Assembly: GCA_022510425.1 (NCBI GenBank) | Contig: JAFLTO010000001.1 | Span: forward strand, 186,001 to 250,000 | Length of the DNA: 64,000 bases | Direction: 5' to 3' | From: Muribaculaceae bacterium | GTDB lineage: Bacteria > Bacteroidota > Bacteroidia > Bacteroidales > Muribaculaceae | In this document: positions 28,550-37,517 of the stretch, piece after piece | Numbering within the stretch: the first letter of the stretch is position 1 | Layout: each line of letters starts with the position of its first letter | Notes under the pieces: generated by a model | Told to the model about the DNA's origin: nothing | The model's database searches: none | What the model saw: only the letters and a program-made list of their open reading frames with translations | Position numbers and translations under genes: made by a program

Positions 28550-29458
28550 CTATTTCACTTCATCAGGTTTTTTAATTTTCTCAATTCTGCTTCTATCAGT
28601 CGGGAAAATGGGCTGAAGAATATCATATACTTTTTCTCTTTCTGTCTGAGGAGCCTGCGAATAAACGTTAACCAACTCATCTAATTTGGAATCTCTGAAA
28701 ATTGAGAGACCTACAGACATCGGAGATTTATCATATACATCCTTTATCACGGTCATTGTCTCTGTTATGGCCGCTCTTCCTTTATCCGGACTTGTGGCCA
28801 TTTCATCGAGACCTTTTCTATGATATTGATATATTAAATCCCTAAGTGACGAAGTGTTGCCATCTGTGTAGGCACTTAAAACCGCACTTCTATTTTTTGT
28901 ATCTTCAAAGGCCCTCCAGCCTATTTCACCGCTGCTTTGGGCTTGTTGCACCACAGTAGCCGCTTTGTCGAAATAAGGTTGCCCTCCCATAGGAGAGAAA
29001 GAATCAAAATCAAGAGCTAAAAATAGATATGCGTAATAATCCAATATTCCTTGGAGATTATTTGTCCAAGAATTCTCATTATATATCAAGGGTTCTCCCT
29101 CTCGGTAATCGAATTCAATCTTTGTGTCTTTAAAATTGAATAAAGTAGTAGTGTATGTGCTGTTGTAAACGGGTCTTGACAATTGTACCTGCAATTCCCC
29201 TTTTATTCTGTCGTTGTCATAACTTTTAACCGTAAGAAAAAATCGGCATTCTATTCTTTCATTGGGCGAAAAAATAGCGTTTGTCCATTTGGTTTCATTG
29301 AAGTAATCTGAAATAGCCCCCTGAAGGGTTTCAAAAACACTTTTATTTGTTCCTTCTATTGCGCTTGTATTTACTTCTACAGTACATAACAATTCCTGCG
29401 CCCTACTACTAAAAACGCTTACAAAAAATATTAAAAAAAGAAGTATTTTACGTGACAT
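28550..29458 (-). CDS. PorD-like protein (DUF4835), type IX secretion
   Basis: Exported protein of 302 aa with a signal peptide ending at about residue 20 (SVFSSRAQ). The body starts ELLCTVEVNTSAIEGTNKSVFETLQ, the DUF4835 hallmark, followed by FNETKWTNAIFSPNERIEC. DUF4835 members are annotated as PorD, a factor needed for gingipain export by the type IX secretion system in Porphyromonas; its mechanism is not well known. It lies in the conserved block coaBC-porD-recN. Its presence agrees with the C-terminal sorting-like tails on several exported proteins of this window. Confidence 0.85.
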   Translation of the reverse strand: MSRKILLFLIFFVSVFSSRAQELLCTVEVNTSAIEGTNKSVFETLQGAISDYFNETKWTNAIFSPNERIECRFFLTVKSYDNDRIKGELQVQLSRPVYNSTYTTTLFNFKDTKIEFDYREGEPLIYNENSWTNNLQGILDYYAYLFLALDFDSFSPMGGQPYFDKAATVVQQAQSSGEIGWRAFEDTKNRSAVLSAYTDGNTSSLRDLIYQYHRKGLDEMATSPDKGRAAITETMTVIKDVYDKSPMSVGLSIFRDSKLDELVNVYSQAPQTEREKVYDILQPIFPTDRSRIEKIKKPDEVK

Positions 29459-29469
29459 CAGTAAAGTTT

Positions 29470-30675
29470 TTATTTTCTTTTATAACGTAAAACAGCATCG
29501 ATTATGTCTTTAGCAACTTCCCTTTTTGTTTTAGGATCATAGTTCTCTATGCTTCCGTCCCTATAAAGGATTTTAATTTTATTGGTATCTTTCATAAATC
29601 CGGCTTCCGGATCATTTAAAGAATTCAATACAATAAGATCCAAATTTTTACTTTCGAGTTTCTTTTGAGCGTTTGTAATCTCATTGTCGGTTTCCAATGC
29701 GAAACCTATTGTTAATTGATTGTTTTTCTGAGCTCCTAAACAGGAAGCAATGTCCGGATTTCTCTTAAGTCTTATCACCATTTCCTCTGCATTCTCTCTT
29801 TTCATCTTTTTCTCCGCTGTTTTTTCAGGAGCATAATCGGCCACAGCGGCGGCAAAAATAGAGATATTGCAATCCGGGAAAAATTTCGTTGCCTTCTCAT
29901 ACATCTCTTGAGCCGAGGTAACATCTATTCTTTTGATCTTGTCAGATTGTGGTGTTTCTAAAGAGACAGGACCTGTTATCAAATAAACTTCCGCCCCTCG
30001 ATCACTGAGTTCCCTGGCCAATTCGAACCCCATCTTTCCACTTGAATAGTTCCCGATAAACCTGACAGGATCTATGTTTTCATAAGTAGGACCGGCTGTG
30101 ACTAAAGCTTTTAACCCTTCAAAATCTTGTCTTTTACGGAAGAAATCTTCTATTTCACTGAATATTTCCTGTGGTTCTGCCATCCGTCCCTTTCCCTCGA
30201 GTCCACTGGCCAGTTCTCCGCTTCCCGGTGAAACTATTATTACTCCATCTTTTTGAAGTTGATGAATATTTCTTTGAGTCGAGGGATGTTTCCACATATC
30301 AAGATCCATGGCCGGAGCTACCATGACATCTTCTTTTGCGGAAAGATAAGTCGTAACTAACATATTATCAGCGATACCGTTTGCCATTTTCCCGATTGTG
30401 GAAGCTGTGGCCGGAGCTACTACCATCAAGTCGGCCCATATCCCTAAATCCACATGGCTATGCCATTCTCCTGTATTAGCTGTAAAAAATTCAGACACCA
30501 CCGGTTTACCACTCAAACTCGAAAATGTAACAGGAGTAACGAATTCTTTGGCTGCAGGAGTCATCACTACTTGTACCTCGGCTCCGGCCTTCACTAATAA
30601 ACGAAGAAGCATAACCGACTTATATGCCGCTATGCCTCCGGTTATACCCAATACAATATGTTTTCCTTTTAACAT
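29470..30675 (-). CDS. coaBC: bifunctional phosphopantothenoylcysteine decarboxylase/synthetase
   Basis: Two consecutive steps of coenzyme A synthesis in one cytoplasmic protein of 401 aa. The N-terminal FMN decarboxylase (CoaC, about residues 1-180) has GITGGIAAYKSVMLLR, the catalytic-histidine region SHVDLGIWADL and the PAMDLDMW segment. The C-terminal CTP-dependent ligase (CoaB, about 185-401) has VTAGPTYENIDPVRFIGNYS and AAVADY. Both active regions are intact. Gene order with dnaN, an exonuclease and porD is typical for Bacteroidales. Confidence 0.95.
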   Translation of the reverse strand: MLKGKHIVLGITGGIAAYKSVMLLRLLVKAGAEVQVVMTPAAKEFVTPVTFSSLSGKPVVSEFFTANTGEWHSHVDLGIWADLMVVAPATASTIGKMANGIADNMLVTTYLSAKEDVMVAPAMDLDMWKHPSTQRNIHQLQKDGVIIVSPGSGELASGLEGKGRMAEPQEIFSEIEDFFRKRQDFEGLKALVTAGPTYENIDPVRFIGNYSSGKMGFELARELSDRGAEVYLITGPVSLETPQSDKIKRIDVTSAQEMYEKATKFFPDCNISIFAAAVADYAPEKTAEKKMKRENAEEMVIRLKRNPDIASCLGAQKNNQLTIGFALETDNEITNAQKKLESKNLDLIVLNSLNDPEAGFMKDTNKIKILYRDGSIENYDPKTKREVAKDIIDAVLRYKRK

Positions 30676-30748
30676 TCCTTCATCTTTCCTCTTTAAACTT
30701 TCTGCTCCCGTTTATCCTTAATTCCTTACACGTCATCCCTTATCTCTG
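30676..30748. repeat. degenerate GGGAT-type intergenic repeat
   Basis: Gap between the exonuclease gene and coaBC. On the minus strand it contains AGGGATAACAGAGATAAGGG, then TAAGGAATTAAGGATAAA and further purine-rich short units. No hairpin or coding potential seen. Confidence 0.45.
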
Positions 30749-31519
30749 TTATCCCTCCTTACTGTATTTATATTTCAATTGGCAAAGCACATCTTTCGTG
30801 TTTTTAGGAAAATCTCCCTGCATAACCCAATCAAAAAAAGAAGGCTCTTTTTTAAGAACTTCTTTCACAGTTTTACCTTTATGTTTCCCAAAATTGAAAA
30901 CCGGACGGTCTTGATCATCAAGCACTATTCTTGCAGCAAGGTCTAAATTTTTTCCAATGGTTGAGAATTTTGCAAGAGCTTCCACATCATTCTCCAATTC
31001 CACATATTTATCCAACTGTTCCTTAAGCACCTCATAGGTGGCCTGGGTATCTGCCAACGCACTGTGAGCACCCTCAAGTTCTTTTCCGCAATAAAACCTA
31101 TAAGCCGCTACAAGAGTTCTTTGCTCCATCTTATGGAAAATATTCTGGACATCAATGAAATGTCTTCCCGCAACATCGAAATTTATTCCACAGCGTCCGA
31201 ATTCTTCCATCAATAGTGGCACATCGAACTTATTGCTGTTATAGCCAGCTATGTCGCAACCCTCGAAAATGGCGTGTAGAGATTTGGCTATCTGTTTGAA
31301 AGTGGGTTCATCTTTCACATCCGAGTCTGAAATATGGTGCACCGCAGTCGCTGCTGCCGGAATAGGTATGCCGGGATTTATTCTCCTGCTCTTTTTCTCT
31401 TCATGTCCATCCGGGAAAACCTTGATATATGACAATTCTACTATTCTGTCTTGAGTGACATTAGTACCTGTAGTCTCAAGATCAAAGAATATCAAAGGTC
31501 TTTTTAAATTAAGTTCCAT
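30749..31519 (-). CDS. DnaQ-like DEDDh 3'-5' exonuclease with ExoX-type C-terminus
   Basis: Exonuclease of 256 aa. ExoI DETTG-like motif FFDLETTGTNVTQDRIVE at about residues 10-27, ExoII around GYNSNKFDVPLLMEEF, and ExoIII HSALADTQATYEVL with the DEDDh histidine and last aspartate. A small C-terminal module (about 195-250: NFGKHKGKTVKEV..EPSFFDWVMQGDFP) resembles the extra domain of exodeoxyribonuclease X and related nucleases. It may serve as proofreading subunit for DNA polymerase III or act in repair; its position beside dnaN supports a replication role. Confidence 0.88.
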   Translation of the reverse strand: MELNLKRPLIFFDLETTGTNVTQDRIVELSYIKVFPDGHEEKKSRRINPGIPIPAAATAVHHISDSDVKDEPTFKQIAKSLHAIFEGCDIAGYNSNKFDVPLLMEEFGRCGINFDVAGRHFIDVQNIFHKMEQRTLVAAYRFYCGKELEGAHSALADTQATYEVLKEQLDKYVELENDVEALAKFSTIGKNLDLAARIVLDDQDRPVFNFGKHKGKTVKEVLKKEPSFFDWVMQGDFPKNTKDVLCQLKYKYSKEG

Positions 31520-31555
31520 ATTCCAAGTTTATCTTCAACTTCTAAACTCAAAACA

Positions 31556-32677
31556 TTACTCTATCACCTGCATCGGCATCTGTATCGTAGTCAGCTCTGT
31601 ATTGGGTTCTTGTTCCAACGGTTCAAAAATACCGGGACGAGCAGGATCGGAAAGTTTTATGATAGTTGTATCACCTCCCATATTATTGAGGATTTCAACT
31701 GTAAAAGCCGAATTGAATCCGATTGTCATGTCGTTACCTTGATAGTCACACATCACCCTTTCCTCTGCTGAAGTGCCGTAATCTAAATCTTGGGCCGCCA
31801 ATCTTATCATCCCTTGTTGCATTTCCATTTTCACGAGATTAGATGCTTTACTCGCAAATATAGCAACCCTTCTCATTGCATTCAACATGGATTGACGGTC
31901 CACATTCACCACAAAAGGATTGTCGGTAGGTATCACTCTGTTGTAGTTAGGATAATTTCCCTTGATAAATCTGCAGGTGAGTGAGAAATCTCCGAAACTG
32001 AACGAAGCACCTTTCTCTCCTATTCTTATATTCACCATATCTTCCTTCCCGATTATACCTTTAAGTATATTGGCGGGTTTAGATGGCATTATGAAACCTC
32101 TTTCAAAACCGGGGGCTACTTCCCGTGTGATATATCTCACAAGTTTATGAGTATCACTGGCCACAAACACTATATCGTTCTCATGAATATCCCAATAAAT
32201 ACCCGTCATAATAGGACGAATATTCTCTTGACTAACTGCATATACTGTATTCTCAATGCCTTTAAGAATCACAGAGGCGGGGACACTGAAACCCACAGCC
32301 TCCTCTTCTAAACTGTCTCCTTTAGGATATTCGTCCGCATTGATGCCCATGAATTTGAATTGACCATTGAGAAATTGTAGCTCTATTTCTCCTGTTTGTT
32401 CGTTGAGAGAAAAATTTACAGGCTGATTGCTGATTTCCTTTGTGATTTCAAGAAGAGTTTTGGCATTGACGGCTATCTGCCCTGTACCATCACAATCTAA
32501 TACTTCCAATTTTGCTCTCACGGTGTTTTCTTGATCACTACCAGTAATGGTTAATTCGTTGCCGTTAAGTTCAAAAAGGAAATTGTCTAAGATTGTCAAG
32601 GCGTTTTTCGAGTTTATCACCTTATTAACTGCTGAAAGTTGCTGTTGAAGCAGTTTGCCGTCTATATTGAATCTCAT
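31556..32677 (-). CDS. dnaN: DNA polymerase III beta subunit (sliding clamp)
   Basis: Ring-shaped processivity clamp, 373 aa, of three similar domains each of about 120 residues. Recognisable segments are MRFNIDGKLLQQQLSAVNKVI, TGIYWDIHENDIVFVASDTHKL at the second-third domain border, and the C-terminal hydrophobic cleft tail ELTTIQMPMQV with the P(M)x(V/L) ending. Not next to dnaA here; instead it opens the operon dnaN-exonuclease-coaBC-porD-recN-rlmB. Confidence 0.96.
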   Translation of the reverse strand: MRFNIDGKLLQQQLSAVNKVINSKNALTILDNFLFELNGNELTITGSDQENTVRAKLEVLDCDGTGQIAVNAKTLLEITKEISNQPVNFSLNEQTGEIELQFLNGQFKFMGINADEYPKGDSLEEEAVGFSVPASVILKGIENTVYAVSQENIRPIMTGIYWDIHENDIVFVASDTHKLVRYITREVAPGFERGFIMPSKPANILKGIIGKEDMVNIRIGEKGASFSFGDFSLTCRFIKGNYPNYNRVIPTDNPFVVNVDRQSMLNAMRRVAIFASKASNLVKMEMQQGMIRLAAQDLDYGTSAEERVMCDYQGNDMTIGFNSAFTVEILNNMGGDTTIIKLSDPARPGIFEPLEQEPNTELTTIQMPMQVIE

Positions 32678-32702
32678 GGATACCTATTTTTTGTTGTAAT
32701 CG

Positions 32703-32710
32703 CAAATTTA
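32703..32710 (-). promoter_or_regulatory. putative -7 element of dnaN
   Basis: TAAATTTG on the minus strand, an exact TAnnTTTG match 26 bases upstream of the dnaN start. The -33 element is not evident. Confidence 0.35.
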
Positions 32711-32725
32711 ATGAAAATCCTCTTA

Positions 32726-33502
32726 CTAAAAAAGAGGTTTATCCCTCTCCTCATTCTCTACTTCATCCATTATTGACCGATAGAGGGAGTATGGTATAAA
32801 TCTACCTCCCAAATGTTTAAAAGTAGGAGTTTCGAATTGGGTATCTATTAATTTTATCTGTTGGCCATCAATATAGGGATGTTTGCATAATAAAGCCAAA
32901 CCTACTTGACTTGCAGAAGGTTGCAAAGAAAACATACTCTCTCCCTGGAAAACACCGTTGTGCCAGAAGCCATAGAAACCACCGGCCAACTCCTCCCCTT
33001 CCCATACTTCTATACTTTTGGCGTAGCCCAATACATTGAGCTCGATGAAAAGTTTTTCCAATTCGTCACTCAGCCATGAATTGATATTCTCATCTCTTGA
33101 ATCAATCATTCGGCAATTATGTATCACTCTTGGAAAATCCTTATTTACAGTTATATGGTATTTTTTCTTATTTATTTTATTCCTTAATGAATGACCGATA
33201 TGAATATCCTCAGGTATAATCACATATCTCTCTTTGGGACAATGCCAAAATGGATCTTCGCAATATTTAAACGGATACCATGGGAAAATTCCCCATTTAT
33301 AAGCAGAAATTAAAGTTGGAATATCCAGGTGACCACCTATAGCATACAAACCCTGCTCATTCCCATTATTTATATCATATTCCGGATGAGCAAACAGGAC
33401 TAAAGGGTCCTCAAAAATCCTTCCGTCATTTATATCGCAAATAAGAAAGGGCTTCGATGGTTCATGGGCTTCATAGGTAAAAACAATCAGCTTATCTTGC
33501 AT
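32726..33502 (-). CDS. aat: leucyl/phenylalanyl-tRNA-protein transferase
   Basis: Adds Leu or Phe from aminoacyl-tRNA to proteins with N-terminal Lys or Arg, turning them into ClpS substrates. It has 258 aa from the ATG at 33502; an upstream TTG is unlikely. Motifs: YAIGGHLDIPTLISAYKWGIFPWY, the DPFWHCPKERYVI substrate pocket, and GGFYGFWHNGVFQGESMFS with the conserved GE(S)MF(S). The start overlaps the clpA end by 16 bases. The arrangement with clpS and clpA makes a complete leucine N-degron module in one operon. Confidence 0.95.
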   Translation of the reverse strand: MQDKLIVFTYEAHEPSKPFLICDINDGRIFEDPLVLFAHPEYDINNGNEQGLYAIGGHLDIPTLISAYKWGIFPWYPFKYCEDPFWHCPKERYVIIPEDIHIGHSLRNKINKKKYHITVNKDFPRVIHNCRMIDSRDENINSWLSDELEKLFIELNVLGYAKSIEVWEGEELAGGFYGFWHNGVFQGESMFSLQPSASQVGLALLCKHPYIDGQQIKLIDTQFETPTFKHLGGRFIPYSLYRSIMDEVENEERDKPLF

Positions 33503-35772
33503 AAACAAATCTTTTTATCTTGCAGTTTCACCTCTATTTCACCTCCCTCCTTCAGACTGCCCAAAAGGATTTCCTTCATCAAGAGTCTCTTCAATTCTTG
33601 GTGAATGACCCGGTCGAGTTCTCTGGCTCCATATTCTTTGGTGAAACCTTTCTCTAAAAGATACTCTTTTGCATCGTCATTAACTTTTAGAACCACTTTT
33701 TTGGAAGCCAATTTCTTTCCCAAATCATTCAATTTTTTATCAAGTATCAGAGAAGCCATTTCTCGAGACATATCGTTGAAAACTACAGTTGCAGAAAGAC
33801 GGTTGATAAATTCCGGTTTGAATGTTTTTTTCACTTGTTTTAGCATAGCGTCACCTTTTGTGACATTGCTTGCTAAGCCAACATTGGATTGAGCTGCAAA
33901 TTGAGCTCCGGCATTCGAGGTCATAATCAGCACCACGTTTCTGAAATCGGCTTTGTTTCCTTTATTATCTGTGAGTTTTGCATAATCCATCACTTGAAGG
34001 AGAATATTATATATATCCGAATGAGCCTTTTCGATCTCGTCAAGCAGCAATACTGCATTGGGAGTCTTACGTATTGCATCAGTCAACAACCCTCCGTCTT
34101 CATAGCCTACATAACCGGCTGGAGAACCAATCAATTTGGCCACCGTGTGTTTTTCTGTGTATTCACTCATGTCAAAGCGTAGCAGTTCCCCACCAAGTTC
34201 CTTTGCCAATAGTTTGGCAAGTTCAGTTTTACCCACTCCTGTGGGTCCTACAAACAGCAATGAAGCTATGGGCTTATTCTCCTCTTCCAAACCGGCTTTC
34301 GACATCAAGACCGCCTCCGAAACTTCTTTTATGGCTTTGTCTTGACCAAAGAGTTGTTTAGAGATCCTTTCCTCTATATTTACCAAATCTTGCGGATCTT
34401 CGTCTTTAATCGCCAAAGATTCCACCTTACATAATTTAGCGAGTACAGCCGAAATTATTTCTTTATCCACAATCTTTTTCTCCCCATTCTTTGCCAATAC
34501 TTGTTGACCCGCACCGCTTTCATCAAGCAAATCTATTGCCTTATCGGGAAGAAAACGGTCGTTTATATGTTTGGCACTCCCCTTCACAGCAAATTCAATG
34601 GCATCATCTGTATATTTAACATTATGAAACTTTTCATAATGCCCTTTGAGTTGTTTGAGTATATTGATAGTTTCCTCTATAGAGGGTTCGAGGATATCGA
34701 TATTTGAAAAGCGTCTCACAATACTTTTACTCTTTGCAAAATACCTTTTATATTCATCATAAGTTGTGGCACCGATAAATCTGACCTCCCCTGATTCCAA
34801 ATATGGTTTTAATAAATTTGAGGCATCCATAGATGATTCACCCACAGCTCCTATTCCAACAAGATTATGAATCTCATCGATATAGATTATAGGATTCTTT
34901 TCTTTGAGGATACCATCCATAATATTTTTGATTCTTTTCTCAAAGTCACCTCTATATTGTGTGCCTGCAATTAGGCTTCCCAAATCTAATCTGTAAATTT
35001 TTGCTTCTTTTAATTTCTCAGGAACTTTTCCTTCCTCAATCATCCTCGCAAGTCCATACACCAAAGCTGTTTTACCTACCCCGGGTTCTCCAATATGTAA
35101 GGGATTGTTCTTATCTTTACGGCAAAGCACAGTTATGGTTTTCTCCAATTCTGATTCGCGCCCAATCAATGGATTATGATTATGATAGGTGTCATTAATA
35201 CAAGACACTAAGTTTCTCCAATTCTGTTTTTTATTATTTTGCTCAAAGGGAGCGTCAAAAATATCATCAAAATTATCTTCGTCGTCTTCTTCTTGAATTG
35301 GTTCAATATCCACATCACCCAGAAATGCACTTAAAAAGAAGCCTACATCACCATGTATTGCTTCATTTAATGCAAAGCCGGCTGTTGACTCCTCAAGATT
35401 CAAAATGCTTTTTATCAAATGCGATATCTCAATCTTGTCGCTATCCGAAGAAATAACTATACTGTCTGCACGAGCCACCATTTGCTTGAATTGCATTGAT
35501 GGGAAAGGAGCACTGGCCACTTCACCCGGCATTTTGTCAAGATCTCTTATATAAAGGCTCAGATGGAATTGCAGTTTCAACATCTCTCCTCCTACTACGA
35601 GCATAGCGTCTGAGAACTTTTCAAAATCCATAAGTTGCCATAACAAATGTTCGGGGGTCATGAATTCATGTCTGCCCTCCAATGCCAGGTTATATGTCTT
35701 TTCCATCAACTCAATCACCTCATCAGAGAGCGGGTTTCTGGTGGTAAGTTCAAAAGGAAGTGTATTATTCAT
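33487..35772 (-). CDS. clpA: ATP-dependent Clp protease ATPase subunit ClpA
   Basis: AAA+ unfoldase that feeds ClpP, 761 aa. A Clp N-domain lies at about residues 1-150. AAA domain 1 has Walker A GEPGVGKTALV (about 229) and Walker B IIYIDEIHNLVG; AAA domain 2 has GPTGVGKTELAKLLAKELGG (about 507) and VLLLDEIEKAH; a ClpB-D2-like C-terminal small domain ends the protein. The lack of a long middle coiled coil separates it from ClpB and ClpC. The gene directly follows clpS without a gap. ClpP itself is not in the window. Confidence 0.95.
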   Translation of the reverse strand: MNNTLPFELTTRNPLSDEVIELMEKTYNLALEGRHEFMTPEHLLWQLMDFEKFSDAMLVVGGEMLKLQFHLSLYIRDLDKMPGEVASAPFPSMQFKQMVARADSIVISSDSDKIEISHLIKSILNLEESTAGFALNEAIHGDVGFFLSAFLGDVDIEPIQEEDDEDNFDDIFDAPFEQNNKKQNWRNLVSCINDTYHNHNPLIGRESELEKTITVLCRKDKNNPLHIGEPGVGKTALVYGLARMIEEGKVPEKLKEAKIYRLDLGSLIAGTQYRGDFEKRIKNIMDGILKEKNPIIYIDEIHNLVGIGAVGESSMDASNLLKPYLESGEVRFIGATTYDEYKRYFAKSKSIVRRFSNIDILEPSIEETINILKQLKGHYEKFHNVKYTDDAIEFAVKGSAKHINDRFLPDKAIDLLDESGAGQQVLAKNGEKKIVDKEIISAVLAKLCKVESLAIKDEDPQDLVNIEERISKQLFGQDKAIKEVSEAVLMSKAGLEEENKPIASLLFVGPTGVGKTELAKLLAKELGGELLRFDMSEYTEKHTVAKLIGSPAGYVGYEDGGLLTDAIRKTPNAVLLLDEIEKAHSDIYNILLQVMDYAKLTDNKGNKADFRNVVLIMTSNAGAQFAAQSNVGLASNVTKGDAMLKQVKKTFKPEFINRLSATVVFNDMSREMASLILDKKLNDLGKKLASKKVVLKVNDDAKEYLLEKGFTKEYGARELDRVIHQELKRLLMKEILLGSLKEGGEIEVKLQDKKICLCKIS

Positions 35773-36075
35773 TTAAATTTTTTCTATTGTAATTCTAAGT
35801 GGAAATCCCTGGTTTCTGGCAGCATTTGTAGCAATAGAAGCTTTGGAATAAGCAATATCATAAGAATATGTTCCCACAACTGCTTTTCCTTCATGATGCA
35901 CCTTGAGCATGAGGACGGTGGATTCTCTTAAATCCTTATGGAAAATAATCATGAGCACTTCTGTGACAAAATCCATAGGAGTGAAATCATCATTATGAAA
36001 CACAACGGCATACTGTCTAGGTATGCCTGTAATATTCCGACTTCTTTCTTTTATGTTATAGTCTTCCCTGGGCAT
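35773..36075 (-). CDS. clpS: ClpS adaptor for ClpA
   Basis: Adaptor of 100 aa that binds bulky N-terminal residues and hands the substrate to ClpA. The core motif VVFHNDDFTPMDFVTEVL and the later HHEGKAVVGTYSYDIA segment are characteristic. Start taken at the ATG at 36075; the frame runs another 11 residues upstream with atypical sequence. The stop codon is immediately followed by the clpA start. Confidence 0.93.
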   Translation of the reverse strand: MPREDYNIKERSRNITGIPRQYAVVFHNDDFTPMDFVTEVLMIIFHKDLRESTVLMLKVHHEGKAVVGTYSYDIAYSKASIATNAARNQGFPLRITIEKI

Positions 36076-36112
36076 GAACAAATATTGAGGAAAGGTATGG
36101 CAATACAAAAAT

Positions 36113-36146
36113 AATACAAAACCGTCCTATGGGACGGTTTTGTATT
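36113..36146. terminator. intrinsic terminator after the ribosomal protein operon
   Basis: Perfect 15-base inverted repeat (36113-36127 and 36132-36146) around a 4-base loop, core AACCGTCC/GGACGGTT, with T-rich sequence following on the minus strand. It lies 24 bases beyond the rplI stop and in front of clpS. Confidence 0.88.
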
Positions 36147-36170
36147 ATAACGCATGTATTAAAGCTAATA

Positions 36171-36614
36171 TTATTCAGCAATAACTTCGAATTCGATTTC
36201 TTTAACAACATCCTTATGGAAACGGATAACTGCTTTATATATACCGATTTCCTTAATTGGATCTTTGATTTCGATAATTTTACGATCAACAATATGACCC
36301 AGTTTTTCAAGTGCCTCAGCAATCTGGAGTGCATTAACAGAACCAAAGATAGTACCTTTGGAACTTGTCTTGGCACCAATAGTGAGTCTAACATCTTCCA
36401 AAGCGGCGGCAGCAGCTTCAGCGTCGCTCTTAATCTTTTCGAGTTTATGGGCACGTTGTTTTTGATCTTCAGCTCTTCTTTTCAAAGCAGCCTCAGAAGC
36501 AATGATAGCAAGACCTTGCGGGATGAGATAATTACGGCCATAACCGTCCTTCACCTCCACAACATCATCTTTGTAACCGAGGCTCGGTACGTTTTCTTTA
36601 AGAATAATCTTCAT
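36171..36614 (-). CDS. rplI: 50S ribosomal protein L9
   Basis: Large-subunit protein of 147 aa. The N-terminal rRNA-binding domain has MKIILKENVPSLGYKDDVVEVKDGYGRNYLIP (split here by line only in thought), a long connecting helix at about residues 42-75, and a C-terminal domain. Third gene of rpsF-rpsR-rplI, the canonical Bacteroidetes order, followed by a strong terminator. Confidence 0.97.
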   Translation of the reverse strand: MKIILKENVPSLGYKDDVVEVKDGYGRNYLIPQGLAIIASEAALKRRAEDQKQRAHKLEKIKSDAEAAAAALEDVRLTIGAKTSSKGTIFGSVNALQIAEALEKLGHIVDRKIIEIKDPIKEIGIYKAVIRFHKDVVKEIEFEVIAE

Positions 36615-36642
36615 TGGTGTTCGGTTTTGAAGGGGTTAATAA

Positions 36643-36909
36643 TTATTTCATCAAGTCGGCAACATAAGGCAGGAGAGCCAAATGGCGTGCTCTTTTCACT
36701 GCTTGTGCCACTCTACGTTGGAACTTTAAAGAAGTACCGGTGATACGACGGGGTAGCAATTTACCCTGTTCGTTGAGGAATTTCTTAAGGAATTCCGGAT
36801 CTTTATAGTCAATATATTTTATACCGCTTCTTTTGAATCGGCAATATTTCTTTTTACGGGTCTCAACCGTCAACGGTGTGAGATATCTGATTTCATTATT
36901 TGCTGCCAT
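36643..36909 (-). CDS. rpsR: 30S ribosomal protein S18
   Basis: Small-subunit protein of 88 aa with [18 protein letters not shown] and the basic motif [22 protein letters not shown] that binds 16S rRNA next to S6. Lies three bases after rpsF. No CXXC zinc-type pair is present beyond a single cysteine. Confidence 0.97.
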   Translation of the reverse strand: MAANNEIRYLTPLTVETRKKKYCRFKRSGIKYIDYKDPEFLKKFLNEQGKLLPRRITGTSLKFQRRVAQAVKRARHLALLPYVADLMK

Positions 36910-36912
36910 GGT

Positions 36913-37299
36913 TTAAGCCTCCTTGTTTTCTGCTTCGGCAGGAGCCTCGGCGGGTTTTTCATTGTTCTTGTTAGCACGAAGGTTTCTACGCTTTTCGGCA
37001 TATTCCTGTGCATACTTGTCAAGGCGGAATGTAAGGAATCTGATAACTCTTTCATCACGACGGAAGGCTATCTCAAGTTTCTTTACAATTGTGGGTTCTC
37101 CCTTGAATTCGAGTAAACAGTAGAATCCTGTGGACTTCTTCTGGATGGGATATGCAAGTTTTTTCAAGCCCCAAAGCTCTTCATTCACAATCTCCGCTCC
37201 GTTCTGAACAAGTACGCCCTTGAATTTTTCTACCGCTTCCTTCATCTGATCATCAGACAAAACGGGAGTCAAAATGAAAACGGTTTCGTAACAATTCAT
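36913..37299 (-). CDS. rpsF: 30S ribosomal protein S6
   Basis: Small-subunit protein of 128 aa with the ferredoxin-like fold: [19 protein letters not shown] at the start and [22 protein letters not shown] in the middle. The C-terminal 30 residues are a low-complexity tail rich in Asn, Lys, Ala and Glu, common in Bacteroidetes. First gene of the operon, with a good promoter upstream and a leader of about 60 bases. Confidence 0.97.
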   Translation of the reverse strand: MNCYETVFILTPVLSDDQMKEAVEKFKGVLVQNGAEIVNEELWGLKKLAYPIQKKSTGFYCLLEFKGEPTIVKKLEIAFRRDERVIRFLTFRLDKYAQEYAEKRRNLRANKNNEKPAEAPAEAENKEA

Positions 37300-37517
37300 A
37301 ATTTTTAATTTGTTAATTTTGGATGGTTTCTAAGGAAAATTTTAGCTTCTCTCAAAAACCGACTGCAAAATTACATTTTTTTTTCCAAATACCCAAATTT
37401 TCGGTTTAATCTGCTCTCTTCCATAACCAATGTCCCCCTCTACCAAACATCAAGATTACCGTACTTGTCATTCCAATTTATTTTCCTTAACTTTAACCCT
37501 CTAAAACTTTATAAATC
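37300..37517. other. divergent intergenic region, rpsF / exported protein
   Basis: About 218 bases. It holds the rpsF promoter. On the other side, pyrimidine-rich sequence precedes the plus-strand gene; I could not identify a TAnnTTTG element for that gene. Confidence 0.5.
37366..37397 (-). promoter_or_regulatory. promoter of rpsF operon
   Basis: On the minus strand TTTG (37394-37397), a 20-base spacer and TAATTTTG (37366-37373): full match to the Bacteroidetes promoter, about 67 bases upstream of the rpsF start. Confidence 0.65.
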
